In this document: positions 42,086-50,231 of the stretch, one piece after another
How positions within the stretch are numbered: position 1 is the stretch's first letter
How the letters are laid out: every line of letters starts with the position of its first letter
DNA from: JAQTTT01 sp041652755
GTDB taxonomy: Archaea > Nanobdellota > Nanobdellia > Tiddalikarchaeales > Tiddalikarchaeaceae
Direction of reading: 5' to 3'
Assembly: GCA_041652755.1 (NCBI GenBank)
Contig: JBAZGS010000004.1
Coordinates: 1 to 64,000, forward strand
Length of the DNA stretch: 64,000 nucleotides
The notes under the pieces: model-generated
Databases searched by the model: none
The model's input: the letters and a program-made list of their open reading frames with translations, nothing else
What the model was told of the DNA's origin: nothing
Program-made: the position numbers and the translations under genes

Positions 42086-42820
42086 TCATTTAAACTTCTC
42101 GTATTCCTTCAACAGTTCAGGTATGCTTAATGTCACTACTTTTTTGTCTGAGTTTTTTTCTAATATTGGCTTTAGCTTTCTTTTGTCTAATTCATCAGTC
42201 CATTCCCTTCTTCCGCATATCAATGCATTCTTAACGCTCTTGTTTTTGAACTCAAATAATGTTTTTATGAATCTGAAAAATCCTTCGTCATAATCTTTTC
42301 CTGTTGGCAGGAATTCAACTAATGCGCTGTCAACTTTAGGCACTGGCTTAAAACATTGCTTTGAAACTATTAGCTTAATCTTTGGAATTGACAAGTGATT
42401 TGCAAGAACTGTCAGCCTTGAGTAATCTTTAGTGCTTGGTCTAGCAACTATTCTTTGTGCAAATTCTTTTTGGTAAAGGATTACGCATCTTTTTTTCTCC
42501 CTTAAGATTTTCTCAGTAATCTTGCCGCTAAGGTGATATGGAATATTTCCAACAATTAAGGTTACCTCTTTTGGAATCTTAACATCCAAAAAATCTTTGT
42601 TGATTATTTCTGCGCCTAAATTATTAATGTAAGGAATTAATGATTTATCTATCTCGCAAGCAAAAACTTTTTTAGCATCATTAACTAAGTATTTAGTGAG
42701 CACTCCTTTTCCTGGGCCTATTTCAAAAACTGTGTCATTTTTTGTTGCACCAATAATCTCTGCAATTTTTTTTAGGACTGACTCATCTTTCAGGAATACC
42801 TGGCTTAATTTCGGCTTCAT
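42086..42820 (-). CDS. ksgA: rRNA adenine dimethyltransferase KsgA/Dim1
   Basis: The 244-residue protein starts with LSQVFLKDESVLKKI, the AdoMet motif VFEIGPGKGVLTKYL (31-45) and the catalytic GNIPYHLSGKI (N-I/L-P-Y/F motif). It dimethylates two adjacent adenines near the 3' end of 16S rRNA and acts as a late assembly checkpoint. It overlaps the upstream THUMP-protein gene by four bases. Family members are usually slightly longer. Confidence 0.96.
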   Translation of the reverse strand: MKPKLSQVFLKDESVLKKIAEIIGATKNDTVFEIGPGKGVLTKYLVNDAKKVFACEIDKSLIPYINNLGAEIINKDFLDVKIPKEVTLIVGNIPYHLSGKITEKILREKKRCVILYQKEFAQRIVARPSTKDYSRLTVLANHLSIPKIKLIVSKQCFKPVPKVDSALVEFLPTGKDYDEGFFRFIKTLFEFKNKSVKNALICGRREWTDELDKRKLKPILEKNSDKKVVTLSIPELLKEYEKFK

Positions 42821-43797
42821 TGTCTCACTAGCTTAATCATGCTTTTATCATTGCATTTTATGCTTCCAATTATTTTAAAGCCGAATTCTTCAAATTTGCC
42901 AGCTATCTCCTGATTAGTTAATATTACTATAGTGCATTTCTTTTTCATCACGTAATCCATTTGGAAGAAAAACTTTTCTAAGTCAACATTTTTAGGTAGT
43001 GCTGAAACAAAATAGTCAAATTTGTCCTCCTTTAAAGTGTAATCAATGTCATTTAATGTGCTGAAACCGAATTCTATAAACTTGGATGTTTTTGATAGCT
43101 TTGCATTCTGCTTTGCGAATTTCAAGTCAGCCATTGAATCAGAGTAACAGGATAATTTGTTTTTCAGGGGCTTGACTTTTGGCTCTAAAATTTCAAAATC
43201 ATAATTTTTTGAGTTAAAATAAGCTGGTCCAACTTTAAGAAGCTTTAATGCGCATTCTATTATTACGTAGCCTTCATGGCTAAAAGCGTCCAATAAGTTT
43301 CCATTGTCATTGTATCCTGAGTAATCAACCATTGCTTTGCAGTAATCTGCTGTTACGAATTCGTTGTTGTTTGTTGAGTAGCCTCTTTTGATTAAATTAT
43401 CAGCTCCAGCAATATCCACATAGCAATAATATTTTTCATTTATTTTTTCAACAAAAAAAGTTTTATCAGGATTTTCCAGTGAAACCTGGGCATTTGTTGA
43501 ATCTTTTATGATTTGGCCTAAATCTATGCATACCTGCTTTTCGCTGCATTTCACTTTGAATGATTCATCGCTTTTCAGATAATTCTTAAAATTTGCATTA
43601 ATGTTTTTTATGCTTAAAAATTCCAATACCAATAAGCATATCTTTTCAGGCAAGAATGAATTAATAATTAGCTCTTTATAATCTGAATCAACGAGCAATC
43701 TGGAATCATCCAAATCATTGATTGATTTGCAGAAAGGTTGAATCTCTTTTTTTACGAATTCTTTAAGCTCTTTTTTGAACTGAACTATTAATAACAT
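42817..43797 (-). CDS. THUMP/RNA methyltransferase-like protein with degenerate AdoMet motif
   Basis: The 326-residue protein looks like Trm14/RlmL-type enzymes: a THUMP part (QVSLENPDKTFFVEKI, CYVDIAGADNLIKRGYS), then a Rossmann methyltransferase part. Where active enzymes have DPFCGSGTILIEA, this one has LLDAFSHEGYVIIECAL, losing the glycines. The late DPP(Y/F)-type motif is seen only as VSALPKNVD. It is probably a binding protein or an inactive relative. It is coupled to ksgA. Confidence 0.55.
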   Translation of the reverse strand: MLLIVQFKKELKEFVKKEIQPFCKSINDLDDSRLLVDSDYKELIINSFLPEKICLLVLEFLSIKNINANFKNYLKSDESFKVKCSEKQVCIDLGQIIKDSTNAQVSLENPDKTFFVEKINEKYYCYVDIAGADNLIKRGYSTNNNEFVTADYCKAMVDYSGYNDNGNLLDAFSHEGYVIIECALKLLKVGPAYFNSKNYDFEILEPKVKPLKNKLSCYSDSMADLKFAKQNAKLSKTSKFIEFGFSTLNDIDYTLKEDKFDYFVSALPKNVDLEKFFFQMDYVMKKKCTIVILTNQEIAGKFEEFGFKIIGSIKCNDKSMIKLVRQ

Positions 43798-43831
43798 AAT
43801 TTTATAAAAACTTGCTTTGTTTTTTAATTTT

Positions 43832-44389
43832 ATGCAATTTGAGTATAAAAGGAAAATATTTCATATGCTTCTTGGAATAACCATGTCTTTTATGATTTTT
43901 AACATTAGAAAAATTTATTTGGTGACTTTTTTGACTGGAATCATTTGCATAGGCATTATTATAAGGCTCTTAATTCTCAAGGGGTTTAGGTTCAGGCTAA
44001 TTGAATCCTTTTTGCTTACTTTCGGAAGGCCGATGGAGGTTGGAATGGGTGCAATGAATTATTTTATTGGAATGCTGTTATCACTGATTTTTCCATTTCC
44101 AAGGGAGTATTCTGCAATTAGTGTATTAATATTAGGGGTAAGTGATGGCTTGGCAACAATAATAGGAATAAATTCTAAGTATAAAATTTATAAAAACAAG
44201 ACTTTTTCAGGCACTATTGCATTTTTCACAACTAGTTATTTGATTTTGATTATTGGAATGAATTCAATAATGTCATCTTTAGGGGTTTCGCTAGTTTTAA
44301 CAGCTCTTGAGCTTTTCAGCCCAATAGATGACAATTTATTAATACCCACTGCTGGAACTCTCTTGATCTCTTTTGTTAAGCTAATTTAG
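43832..44389 (+). CDS. Polyprenol/phytol kinase-like membrane protein (copy 2)
   Basis: The roughly 185-residue protein is multi-spanning with RKIFHMLLGI at the N-terminus (KR-x2-H pattern), VLILGVSDGLATIIGINSKYK, KTFSGTIAFF and a C-terminal ALELFSPIDDNLLIP. These are the signatures of the SEC59/VTE5 lipid-alcohol kinase family. I choose the ATG at 43832 (MQFEYKRK) rather than a TTG at 43817. A close paralogue follows at 44440. Confidence 0.78.
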   Translation: MQFEYKRKIFHMLLGITMSFMIFNIRKIYLVTFLTGIICIGIIIRLLILKGFRFRLIESFLLTFGRPMEVGMGAMNYFIGMLLSLIFPFPREYSAISVLILGVSDGLATIIGINSKYKIYKNKTFSGTIAFFTTSYLILIIGMNSIMSSLGVSLVLTALELFSPIDDNLLIPTAGTLLISFVKLI

Positions 44390-44439
44390 GCTTAAGCTAA
44401 AAAAGATTTAAAAACAATGAATTAATAATTTTTATATGT

Positions 44440-44997
44440 ATGAAAATTAACTGGACTGAAATTAAAAGAAAAGTTTGGCATATTTTATGGGGAATATTTT
44501 TTTACATACTTATCAAGTTTAGCTATAAAAATTTTTACCAATTAGTCATGATTTCAATGCTGATTTTTGGAATTTGCATAATAATCATAAGGAGAAAGAA
44601 GATAAAAGTTGGCTGGATTGAGTATTTGATTAAAACTATTGGAAGGGAAGGGGAAGGAATAGAAGCCTCGTTTTATTATGTTTTAAGCATATTCTTGTCT
44701 AGCATTTTTTTTGAGCAGCAAATAGTTGCATTATCAGCTTTGGTTTTAGGAGTCTGCGATGGACTTGCTACAATTTTTGGAGTTCATGGAAAGAACAAGT
44801 TGTATAAGAAAAAAACTGTTGAAGGCTCAAGCGCTTTTTTGGTTTCATGCTTTTTGATTGTTTACCTGTCGGGTTATGGAAAATTGGTTGCTTTATTGAC
44901 TGGAATTCTTCTTACAGCTGTTGAATTATTCACTGACATTAATGACAATTTAATAATTCCTCCAGTATTTTCATTATTATTAAAAATACTTGGATAG
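44440..44997 (+). CDS. Polyprenol/phytol kinase-like membrane protein (copy 3)
   Basis: The 185-residue protein parallels its neighbour: RKVWHILWGIFFY, VLGVCDGLATIFGVHGKNKL, KKTVEGSSAFL and AVELFTDINDNLIIPP. The tandem arrangement with 43832 suggests duplication and perhaps different lipid substrates or a heteromer. The copy at 24721 is more distant. It is convergent with the truncated dph2, overlapping by 18 bases. Confidence 0.78.
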   Translation: MKINWTEIKRKVWHILWGIFFYILIKFSYKNFYQLVMISMLIFGICIIIIRRKKIKVGWIEYLIKTIGREGEGIEASFYYVLSIFLSSIFFEQQIVALSALVLGVCDGLATIFGVHGKNKLYKKKTVEGSSAFLVSCFLIVYLSGYGKLVALLTGILLTAVELFTDINDNLIIPPVFSLLLKILG

Positions 44998-45603
44998 CAC
45001 TAACTCATAGTTAATTACTGGCTTATTGAATTTAGAATAGTCATCTAGACCAATTCTTGAGCAGGCTGTATTGATTAAGATATCCAATCCTGAATAGTTC
45101 ATGAATTCTTCAGGGTTGATTGAGTCGGCAATGAATAAATATACAATTTTTCCTTGTGCTTCAAGCTTTTTTTTGATTGTTTCGCAGGTTTTTATCCTTT
45201 CTTGTCCAGGTTTAGTGCTTGCAATTATTCCGACTTTTTTTGCATGCTTTAGTCTTTCTAGAGCAATGAATTCCCTGTTAATGAAATTTTTTACATCGCT
45301 TTCAAGCACTTCTTTTTCTGTCAAGTCTTTAGGATTAAGTATTATGACTTTCTTGCTTAAATTTTCCTTTTTAATCATTAATGCATGAAATACTCCATCT
45401 CCAACAAATATGATTGTTTTGCCTTTGAACTTATTTGCTTTTTTGACATTGCACCCTAGAACCAGTGCTGAATTTTTTAAATTATTGAATAAATGGGCAT
45501 ACTGCGCAGTATAAGTTATAAAGCTGTTTTCGTAGTTTTTCAGGGATTCCAGCAATTTTTTTGTATTAACTTTAAATTTCACTGGTTCGTAAATTATTTT
45601 CAT
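44980..45603 (-). CDS. Dph2-like protein lacking the N-terminal domain
   Basis: From the ATG at 45603 (MKIIYEPVKFKVNTKK) the protein is 207 residues. It matches the middle and C-terminal domains of archaeal Dph2 (diphthamide synthase step 1): ALVLGCNVKKANKF with C51, IIFVGDGVFHALM, and INTACSRIGLDDY with C181. Full-length Dph2 is about 320-340 residues and binds a 4Fe-4S cluster through three Cys; the first Cys domain is missing. Upstream sequence is occupied by a divergent gene, so the missing part is not adjacent. Confidence 0.72.
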   Translation of the reverse strand: MKIIYEPVKFKVNTKKLLESLKNYENSFITYTAQYAHLFNNLKNSALVLGCNVKKANKFKGKTIIFVGDGVFHALMIKKENLSKKVIILNPKDLTEKEVLESDVKNFINREFIALERLKHAKKVGIIASTKPGQERIKTCETIKKKLEAQGKIVYLFIADSINPEEFMNYSGLDILINTACSRIGLDDYSKFNKPVINYELVLSKYF

Positions 45604-45637
45604 AAATATTTTAAAGAAGCAAAGGATTAAAATAGTT

Positions 45638-45871
45638 ATGCAACAAGATGATTTGATTGACAGCATTGAAAATCCTACTAATGAGCCTATGAATTCACAA
45701 GAGAATAGGATTAACTCTGCCCCTAAAGAGATTACTCCTTTGCCTGAAGACTTGATTATTCCCAAAAAAGAAATTAATGTATTTGGAATTATCAATTTAA
45801 TCTCATATATTACATTAGGCTTGGCTGCATTATTCTTGCTAATATTATATATTATAGGGTTAATGAAATGA
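45638..45871 (+). CDS. Tail-anchored small membrane protein, 77 residues
   Basis: A polar N-terminal part (MQQDDLIDSIENPTNEPMNS) with Pro-rich PKEITPLPEDLIIPKK is followed by one C-terminal membrane helix (ISYITLGLAALFLLILYIIG). No family recognised. It overlaps the start of the TrmI gene by four bases (ATGA) and so is co-translated with it. A frame on the other strand here is not a gene, since dph2 starts at 45603. Confidence 0.62.
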   Translation: MQQDDLIDSIENPTNEPMNSQENRINSAPKEITPLPEDLIIPKKEINVFGIINLISYITLGLAALFLLILYIIGLMK

Positions 45872-46611
45872 AGCTTTTGTTGAACAATGAGTATAAAAAA
45901 ATTTACTCAGATAAGATTGATCAGGATTTAAACATTAATTATGGATTGATAAAAAAAGAGGAATATAACTCCATTAATGAAGGTTTGATTAAGACTCATA
46001 AGGGTAAAAATTTTTTGATTAAAAAGCCTGATTTTAAGGATTTGTTGTTCAGCATTAAAAGAGGACCTCAAATAATCACTTTAAAGGATGCTGGATTCAT
46101 TGCTTCAAATTTGGGTTTAATGGAAGGTTTCAGGGTCCTTGACTCGGGAGGAGGCAGCGGTTCTATTAGCTGCTTTTTTGCCAACATTGTTGGAAAAAAA
46201 GGCAGGATTGTTAGCGTTGAAAGAAATGAAAAGTTTTGCCAGATAATTAAAAAAAACTCTGAATTGTTCGGTTTTGAAAACATTGAAGTCATTAACAAAG
46301 ACTTAAGCGAATATTCTTCAAAGAAATTGTTTGATGCTATAAATATTGATTTGCCTAATCCTTGGGATTATTCTGACAAAATAAGCAGCTTGTTAAAAAA
46401 TGGCTCAAGACTGACTGTTTATGTGCCTAATACAACTCAATTAACTCTTAGCCAAAAAGAATTCTCAACAAAAAAATTTAAATTAGACCATGTTTTTGAG
46501 TTAATATTAAGGGAGTGGGATGTTAATGATTGGGTATGCCATCCAAAGTTTGACATGCTGGGCCATACTGGATTCATTATGTGCTTTAGGAAAATAGAGG
46601 TGAATGATTAA
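45868..46611 (+). CDS. trmI: tRNA (adenine-N1) methyltransferase TrmI-like
   Basis: The 247-residue protein has a short N-terminal barrel with FSIKRGPQIITLKDAG, the TrmI signature, then the AdoMet motif VLDSGGGSGSISCFFAN and the catalytic-region IDLPNPWDY. TrmI makes m1A57/58 in tRNA, stabilising the T loop. It is coupled to the preceding membrane protein and overlaps the mini Fe-S protein by one base. Confidence 0.88.
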   Translation: MKLLLNNEYKKIYSDKIDQDLNINYGLIKKEEYNSINEGLIKTHKGKNFLIKKPDFKDLLFSIKRGPQIITLKDAGFIASNLGLMEGFRVLDSGGGSGSISCFFANIVGKKGRIVSVERNEKFCQIIKKNSELFGFENIEVINKDLSEYSSKKLFDAINIDLPNPWDYSDKISSLLKNGSRLTVYVPNTTQLTLSQKEFSTKKFKLDHVFELILREWDVNDWVCHPKFDMLGHTGFIMCFRKIEVND

Positions 46612-46766
46612 TGGAAGAATATGAAAGTTTTAAGATTAATTTCAAGTTGTTAAAAGATGTTTTTGACAATGATGGAAATTGTTTGTGCAAATTAAACACT
46701 AAATGTCCTTGTTATGAGTTCGTTTTTAATAAAAAATGTCATTGCGGAGTATTTAAAGAAAAATAA
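46611..46766 (+). CDS. Mini FTR-like Fe-S protein, 51 residues
   Basis: The peptide contains CLC-x5-CPC-x8-CHC (GNCLCKLNTKCPCYEF, then KKCHCGVF). The CPC-x8-CHC part equals the second and third cysteine motifs of ferredoxin:thioredoxin reductase catalytic subunits (CPC-x16-CPC-x8-CHC); the first spacer is 5 instead of 16. It probably binds an Fe-S cluster and may work in disulphide exchange. Its ATG overlaps the trmI stop (TAATG). Confidence 0.72.
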   Translation: MEEYESFKINFKLLKDVFDNDGNCLCKLNTKCPCYEFVFNKKCHCGVFKEK

Positions 46767-46812
46767 TTATTTTAGAAAAATCTTTATAAATCATGAACAT
46801 ATTTTTTAACTC

Positions 46813-47286
46813 ATGATGAATAAAACAATTACGCCTGTAATTTCTGTAATTCTGCTTATCATGCTTACAATTGCAGTAAGTGCAACAGCATGGTATTGGG
46901 TTAACGGATTGCAAGCTAATTTAGAAGCAAGTTCTTCTCAAGGAATTGAATCAACAACTCAAATGGGTAATATACAATACAGTATAGTAAGTTTAACTTG
47001 TAATAAAAGTGAGAACATTACTATACAATTAAGAAACAATGGATTATCAGATATTTCAGCTACTGAAATATTCTTAGTTAAGTTGTTAGATAATTCTGGA
47101 GTAGAATTAGATAGTACTATACAAAGTTTATCAACAGCTTTAGGAACTAGTGGAATAAGCAGCATTGGATCTATATCTTTTGATGCAGACACAGTGTTTC
47201 CAGCAATAATGAATGGAACTAGATACCAAATTAAAACTGATGTAAACGGAATAGTGCAATCAGAATATTGTACTGTATCTATTTAA
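46813..47286 (+). CDS. Archaeal type IV pilin-like protein
   Basis: The 157-residue protein has a short basic leader (MMNKTITP) and a hydrophobic helix (VISVILLIMLTIAVSATAWY) ending in YWVNG, typical of archaeal pilins of the DUF1628/Pilin_N type. The external domain has two Cys (LTCNKS, EYCTV) and Ser/Thr-rich beta strands. It would be assembled into a surface filament after leader cleavage. It has its own TATA box (TTTATAAATC region at about 46783). T-rich sequence at 47295-47320 follows. Confidence 0.82.
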   Translation: MMNKTITPVISVILLIMLTIAVSATAWYWVNGLQANLEASSSQGIESTTQMGNIQYSIVSLTCNKSENITIQLRNNGLSDISATEIFLVKLLDNSGVELDSTIQSLSTALGTSGISSIGSISFDADTVFPAIMNGTRYQIKTDVNGIVQSEYCTVSI

Positions 47287-47318
47287 AAATATTTAAATTA
47301 TTTTTTTTTATTTTTTTT

Positions 47319-47753
47319 TTAAATTAATTCATTCAATTTCTTGTTATTATTAATGCTTTCAAATTCTTTGCTTAACACTCCTAATTGCTTTAATTTCTTT
47401 GGAATGAAATGATGGAATAATTTAACATTCCTTCTCTGCTTAATATATTGCGAGTCATAAAAAATGCTCCAAGCAGTTTTAGAATCAAGTGAAAAATCAA
47501 ATGAATCTGGTAAATTGAATTCATAGTTTTTTAAAACAATTCCAAGCTTTTCATTATGAACTTTTAATTGCTTATCATGTTTCAGCACATAAGTCTTTCC
47601 TTTGTGCTCAAGCATTATGTAAAATAAAGGAAACTTGCTTGAAAAATGAGTTATAATCATTGGATTAAACTCATTCGGAATCTTAGCATAAAGTATTCCT
47701 TTATTTGAGTATTCTAATCTTGTGTATGCAATCATATGATGATACATTATCAA
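47319..47753 (-). CDS. DUF4130-family protein, partner of radical-SAM DNA-modification protein
   Basis: The 144-residue protein follows the DUF4130 pattern: HHMIAYTRLEY near the N-terminus (HxM-x-A-x-x-R), FNPMIITHFSSKFP, then AWSIFYDSQYIKQRRNVKL and the PKKLKQLG end. DUF4130 proteins are typically paired with the TIGR03916 radical-SAM protein, proposed to modify or repair DNA. That partner is directly upstream, overlapping by four bases, but is broken here. Confidence 0.72.
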   Translation of the reverse strand: MIMYHHMIAYTRLEYSNKGILYAKIPNEFNPMIITHFSSKFPLFYIMLEHKGKTYVLKHDKQLKVHNEKLGIVLKNYEFNLPDSFDFSLDSKTAWSIFYDSQYIKQRRNVKLFHHFIPKKLKQLGVLSKEFESINNNKKLNELI

Positions 47754-48867
47754 TTGTATTCACCTATTTTTGCTTGATAAGAATTATTTATTTCAACATA
47801 ATTCTTTGCTCGTTTCACGATTACCCCTAATTGTTTCAAAGCATCAATACTTTTGATTTTCACAGTTTTCCTGTAATCAATGATTCTTCTAGCACTGATG
47901 GGCCCAATGCCTGGAACTTTCAAGAGTGAATCATAATTGGCGGTGTTTATCTTAACAGCTTCTTTTAATAATTTATTTGCAAGCAAGACTTTTGGATCCT
48001 CATGTGGCATCATTTCATCTTCAAAAACGTGCTTTATTTCTGAAAATTTAATATTGTATTTTCTCATTAAAAAATCTGTTTGGTATAGTCGATGCTCCCT
48101 GTCAAGTTTTTCTTTTATCTTATTTTCAAAAACTGTGTTTTTTATTGGAATAAAAGCGCTAAAAAAGCCCTTTTTAGATTCATGTTGCTATACATCCAGT
48201 TTACTCTTTTCATTATTTTATAGTCAGTGTCTTCCGTGCTTCCTACAACAAACTGTGTTGTTGAGCCACTAGGCAAATCTAATTTTTTCATGTATCTGAA
48301 TCTTTTGATTATATCTAATTTGTAATCCTTAACATTACTGATTTCACTCATGCTTGATTTATTTGGAACTTCTAAATTAAGACTTAACCTATCTGCGAGT
48401 TCTGCTGCTTGCTTTATTTTTTCCCTGCTTGCTCCTGGAATAATTTTCAAGTGAATATAACCATTGTATAAGTATTTATTACGAAGTAATCTTACGCATT
48501 CTAGCATTAGTTCCATTGTATAATCTGCATTTTTGATTATTCCGCTGCTTAAAAAAAAGCCTTCAACGTAGTTTTTTACATATAAATTCATGAATGTTTT
48601 TGCTAATTCTTCAGGTTCAAACATCACTCTTTGTTTTTGGCAATTATTGCTATTTTGGCAGAATTTGCAGTCATGAGTGCAAGAATTAGAGTATAATACT
48701 TTGAATAATGTAATGCATCTACCATCTGGGGTGAAACTGTTGCATATTCCTGGAGCTGAAGGATTGCCTATTCCTTTAATGGAGTTAACTCGTTTGCTTG
48801 AGCTGCTTGCGCAAATATCATATTTCCCAGCTTCGCCTAATATTTTCACTTTTTCTAAAGTATTCAT
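47750..48867 (-). pseudogene. Radical-SAM DNA modification/repair protein (TIGR03916-like), single-base frameshift
   Basis: The first frame (48867-48142, 241 residues) holds the radical-SAM cluster motif CTHDCKFC (C63, C67, C70) and ends after RAFLALLFQ. The second frame (48067-47750) has the C-terminal helix-hairpin-helix VPGIGPISARRIIDYR. Adding one base to the run of six A at 48161-48166 restores one frame: RAFFSAFIPIKNTVFENK onward without stops. The break is a homopolymer slip, either a sequencing error, recent mutation or programmed slippage. The DUF4130 partner is intact. Confidence 0.82.
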
Positions 48868-48979
48868 TGATAATCTAAATAAATCTTATTTAAATAATGG
48901 TTAAGATAAAGATTCCCCTATTTTATTAAGGGAAGTTTTATCCAAAAGGATTTTAATAAACATCAGTTACTATTCTTTT

Positions 48980-50011
48980 ATGAAAAAAAAAGATACTACT
49001 GAAGTAATTGAAGAAAATGATTCTGAATGCATTAATGAAGATAAGGATAGAAGCGATGAGGTAAAATCAGACATTAAATGCATTGAAGAACTGCCTGGTG
49101 TTGGCGAAAAAACTGCTGAAAAATTAAGGGAAGCGGGATTTAATGATTTAATGAGCATAGCTGTAACTCCAGCTTCACTTATTGCTGAAGCAACTGAACT
49201 TGGAAGCGCAACAGCTACTAAAATTATAACAGCTGCAAGAAGTGCTCTCAAAATGGGTTTCATTGGAGGGGACACTTTGCTTGCAAGAAGGGATGAGATT
49301 GGAAAGATTAAATTTCAAAGCGAAGAGCTGAATAATTTGTTTGGAGGGGGAATTGAAACCCAAGCATTAACTGAGTGTTTTGGCCAATTCGGTTCAGGAA
49401 AGACACAGATTGCTTTGCAATTAGCACTTAATGTTCAACTGCCTAAGGATAAAGGAGGATTAGATGGTTATGCTGTAATCATTGACACTGAAAATACTTT
49501 CAGACCTGAAAGAATAGTGCAATTAGCTGAAAGCTTAGGGATGGATGTCAAAACTGCACTAAGCAGGATTAAAGTTGCAAGGGCTTACTCTTCAGACCAT
49601 CAAATGCTGTTAGTTGAAAGAGTCAGTGATTTGATTGAAAAGGAAAAAGTTCCAGTAAAATTAGTTGTTGTTGACAGCTTAATGGGCTTATTTAGAAGCG
49701 AGTATGCTGGAAGAGGCACACTAGCAGACAGGCAGCAAAAGCTTAACAGGCACTTGCATGATTTGCAAAGATTATCAGACAGGTATAATCTAGCTGTTTA
49801 TATCACTAATCAAGTGATGAGCAGGCCTGATGTCTTCTTTGGTGACCCTACTGCAGCTATTGGAGGAAACATTGTCGGACATGCTTCCACATTTAGGGTA
49901 TATTTGAGAAAAAGCAAGGGTGATAAAAGAGTTGCAAGAATGATTGATTCGCCTTGCCTTCCAGAAGCTGAATGCGTTTTCAGAGTAACACCTGAAGGAA
50001 TACGTGATTAG
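48980..50011 (+). CDS. radA: DNA repair and recombination protein RadA
   Basis: The 343-residue protein has an acidic N-terminus, a helix-hairpin-helix domain (IEELPGVGEKTAEKLREAG, 35-53), Walker A at 135-142 (GQFGSGKT), Walker B VVVDSLMGLF and the polymerisation and L2 regions (ITNQVMSRPD, GGNIVGHAST). It is the archaeal Rad51/RecA recombinase. No intein is present. The final 45 bases are the first copy of a 72-base tandem repeat that continues beyond the stop. Confidence 0.98.
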   Translation: MKKKDTTEVIEENDSECINEDKDRSDEVKSDIKCIEELPGVGEKTAEKLREAGFNDLMSIAVTPASLIAEATELGSATATKIITAARSALKMGFIGGDTLLARRDEIGKIKFQSEELNNLFGGGIETQALTECFGQFGSGKTQIALQLALNVQLPKDKGGLDGYAVIIDTENTFRPERIVQLAESLGMDVKTALSRIKVARAYSSDHQMLLVERVSDLIEKEKVPVKLVVVDSLMGLFRSEYAGRGTLADRQQKLNRHLHDLQRLSDRYNLAVYITNQVMSRPDVFFGDPTAAIGGNIVGHASTFRVYLRKSKGDKRVARMIDSPCLPEAECVFRVTPEGIRD

Positions 50012-50225
50012 GGATTCTAAGGGACTTTAGTCCCTTAGGCTGAATGCGTTTTCAGAGTAACACCTGAAAGAATACGTGATTAGGGATTCTAAGGGACTTT
50101 AGTCCCTTAGGCTGAATGCGTTTTCAGAGTAACACCTGAAAGAATACGTGATTAGGGATTCTAAGGGACTTTAGTCCCTTAGGCTGAATGCGTTTTCAGA
50201 GTAACACCTGAAAGAATAAGGGATT
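49967..50225 (+). repeat. 72-base tandem repeat, 3.5 copies, derived from the radA 3' end
   Basis: Copies begin at 49967 (inside radA), 50039, 50111 and 50183 (partial). Each carries the last codons of radA, its TAG stop and a perfect inverted repeat CTAAGGGACT-TT-AGTCCCTTAG (50017-50038, 50089-50110, 50161-50182). Copies two to four share GAAAGAA where radA has GAAGGAA; the last diverges at GAATAAGGG. The period is a multiple of three, but each unit contains stops. The hairpins could act as serial terminators. Confidence 0.93.
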
Positions 50226-50231
50226 AGAATT

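Noticed and set aside
44980..45795. Dph2 starting at 45795
   Set aside because: The extra 64 residues are hydrophobic, unlike Dph2, and run antisense through the coupled gene at 45638; the ATG at 45603 fits the family better.
49967..50225. Possible CRISPR array
   Set aside because: The repeats are contiguous 72-base units with no unique spacers and derive from the radA end; no cas genes are present.
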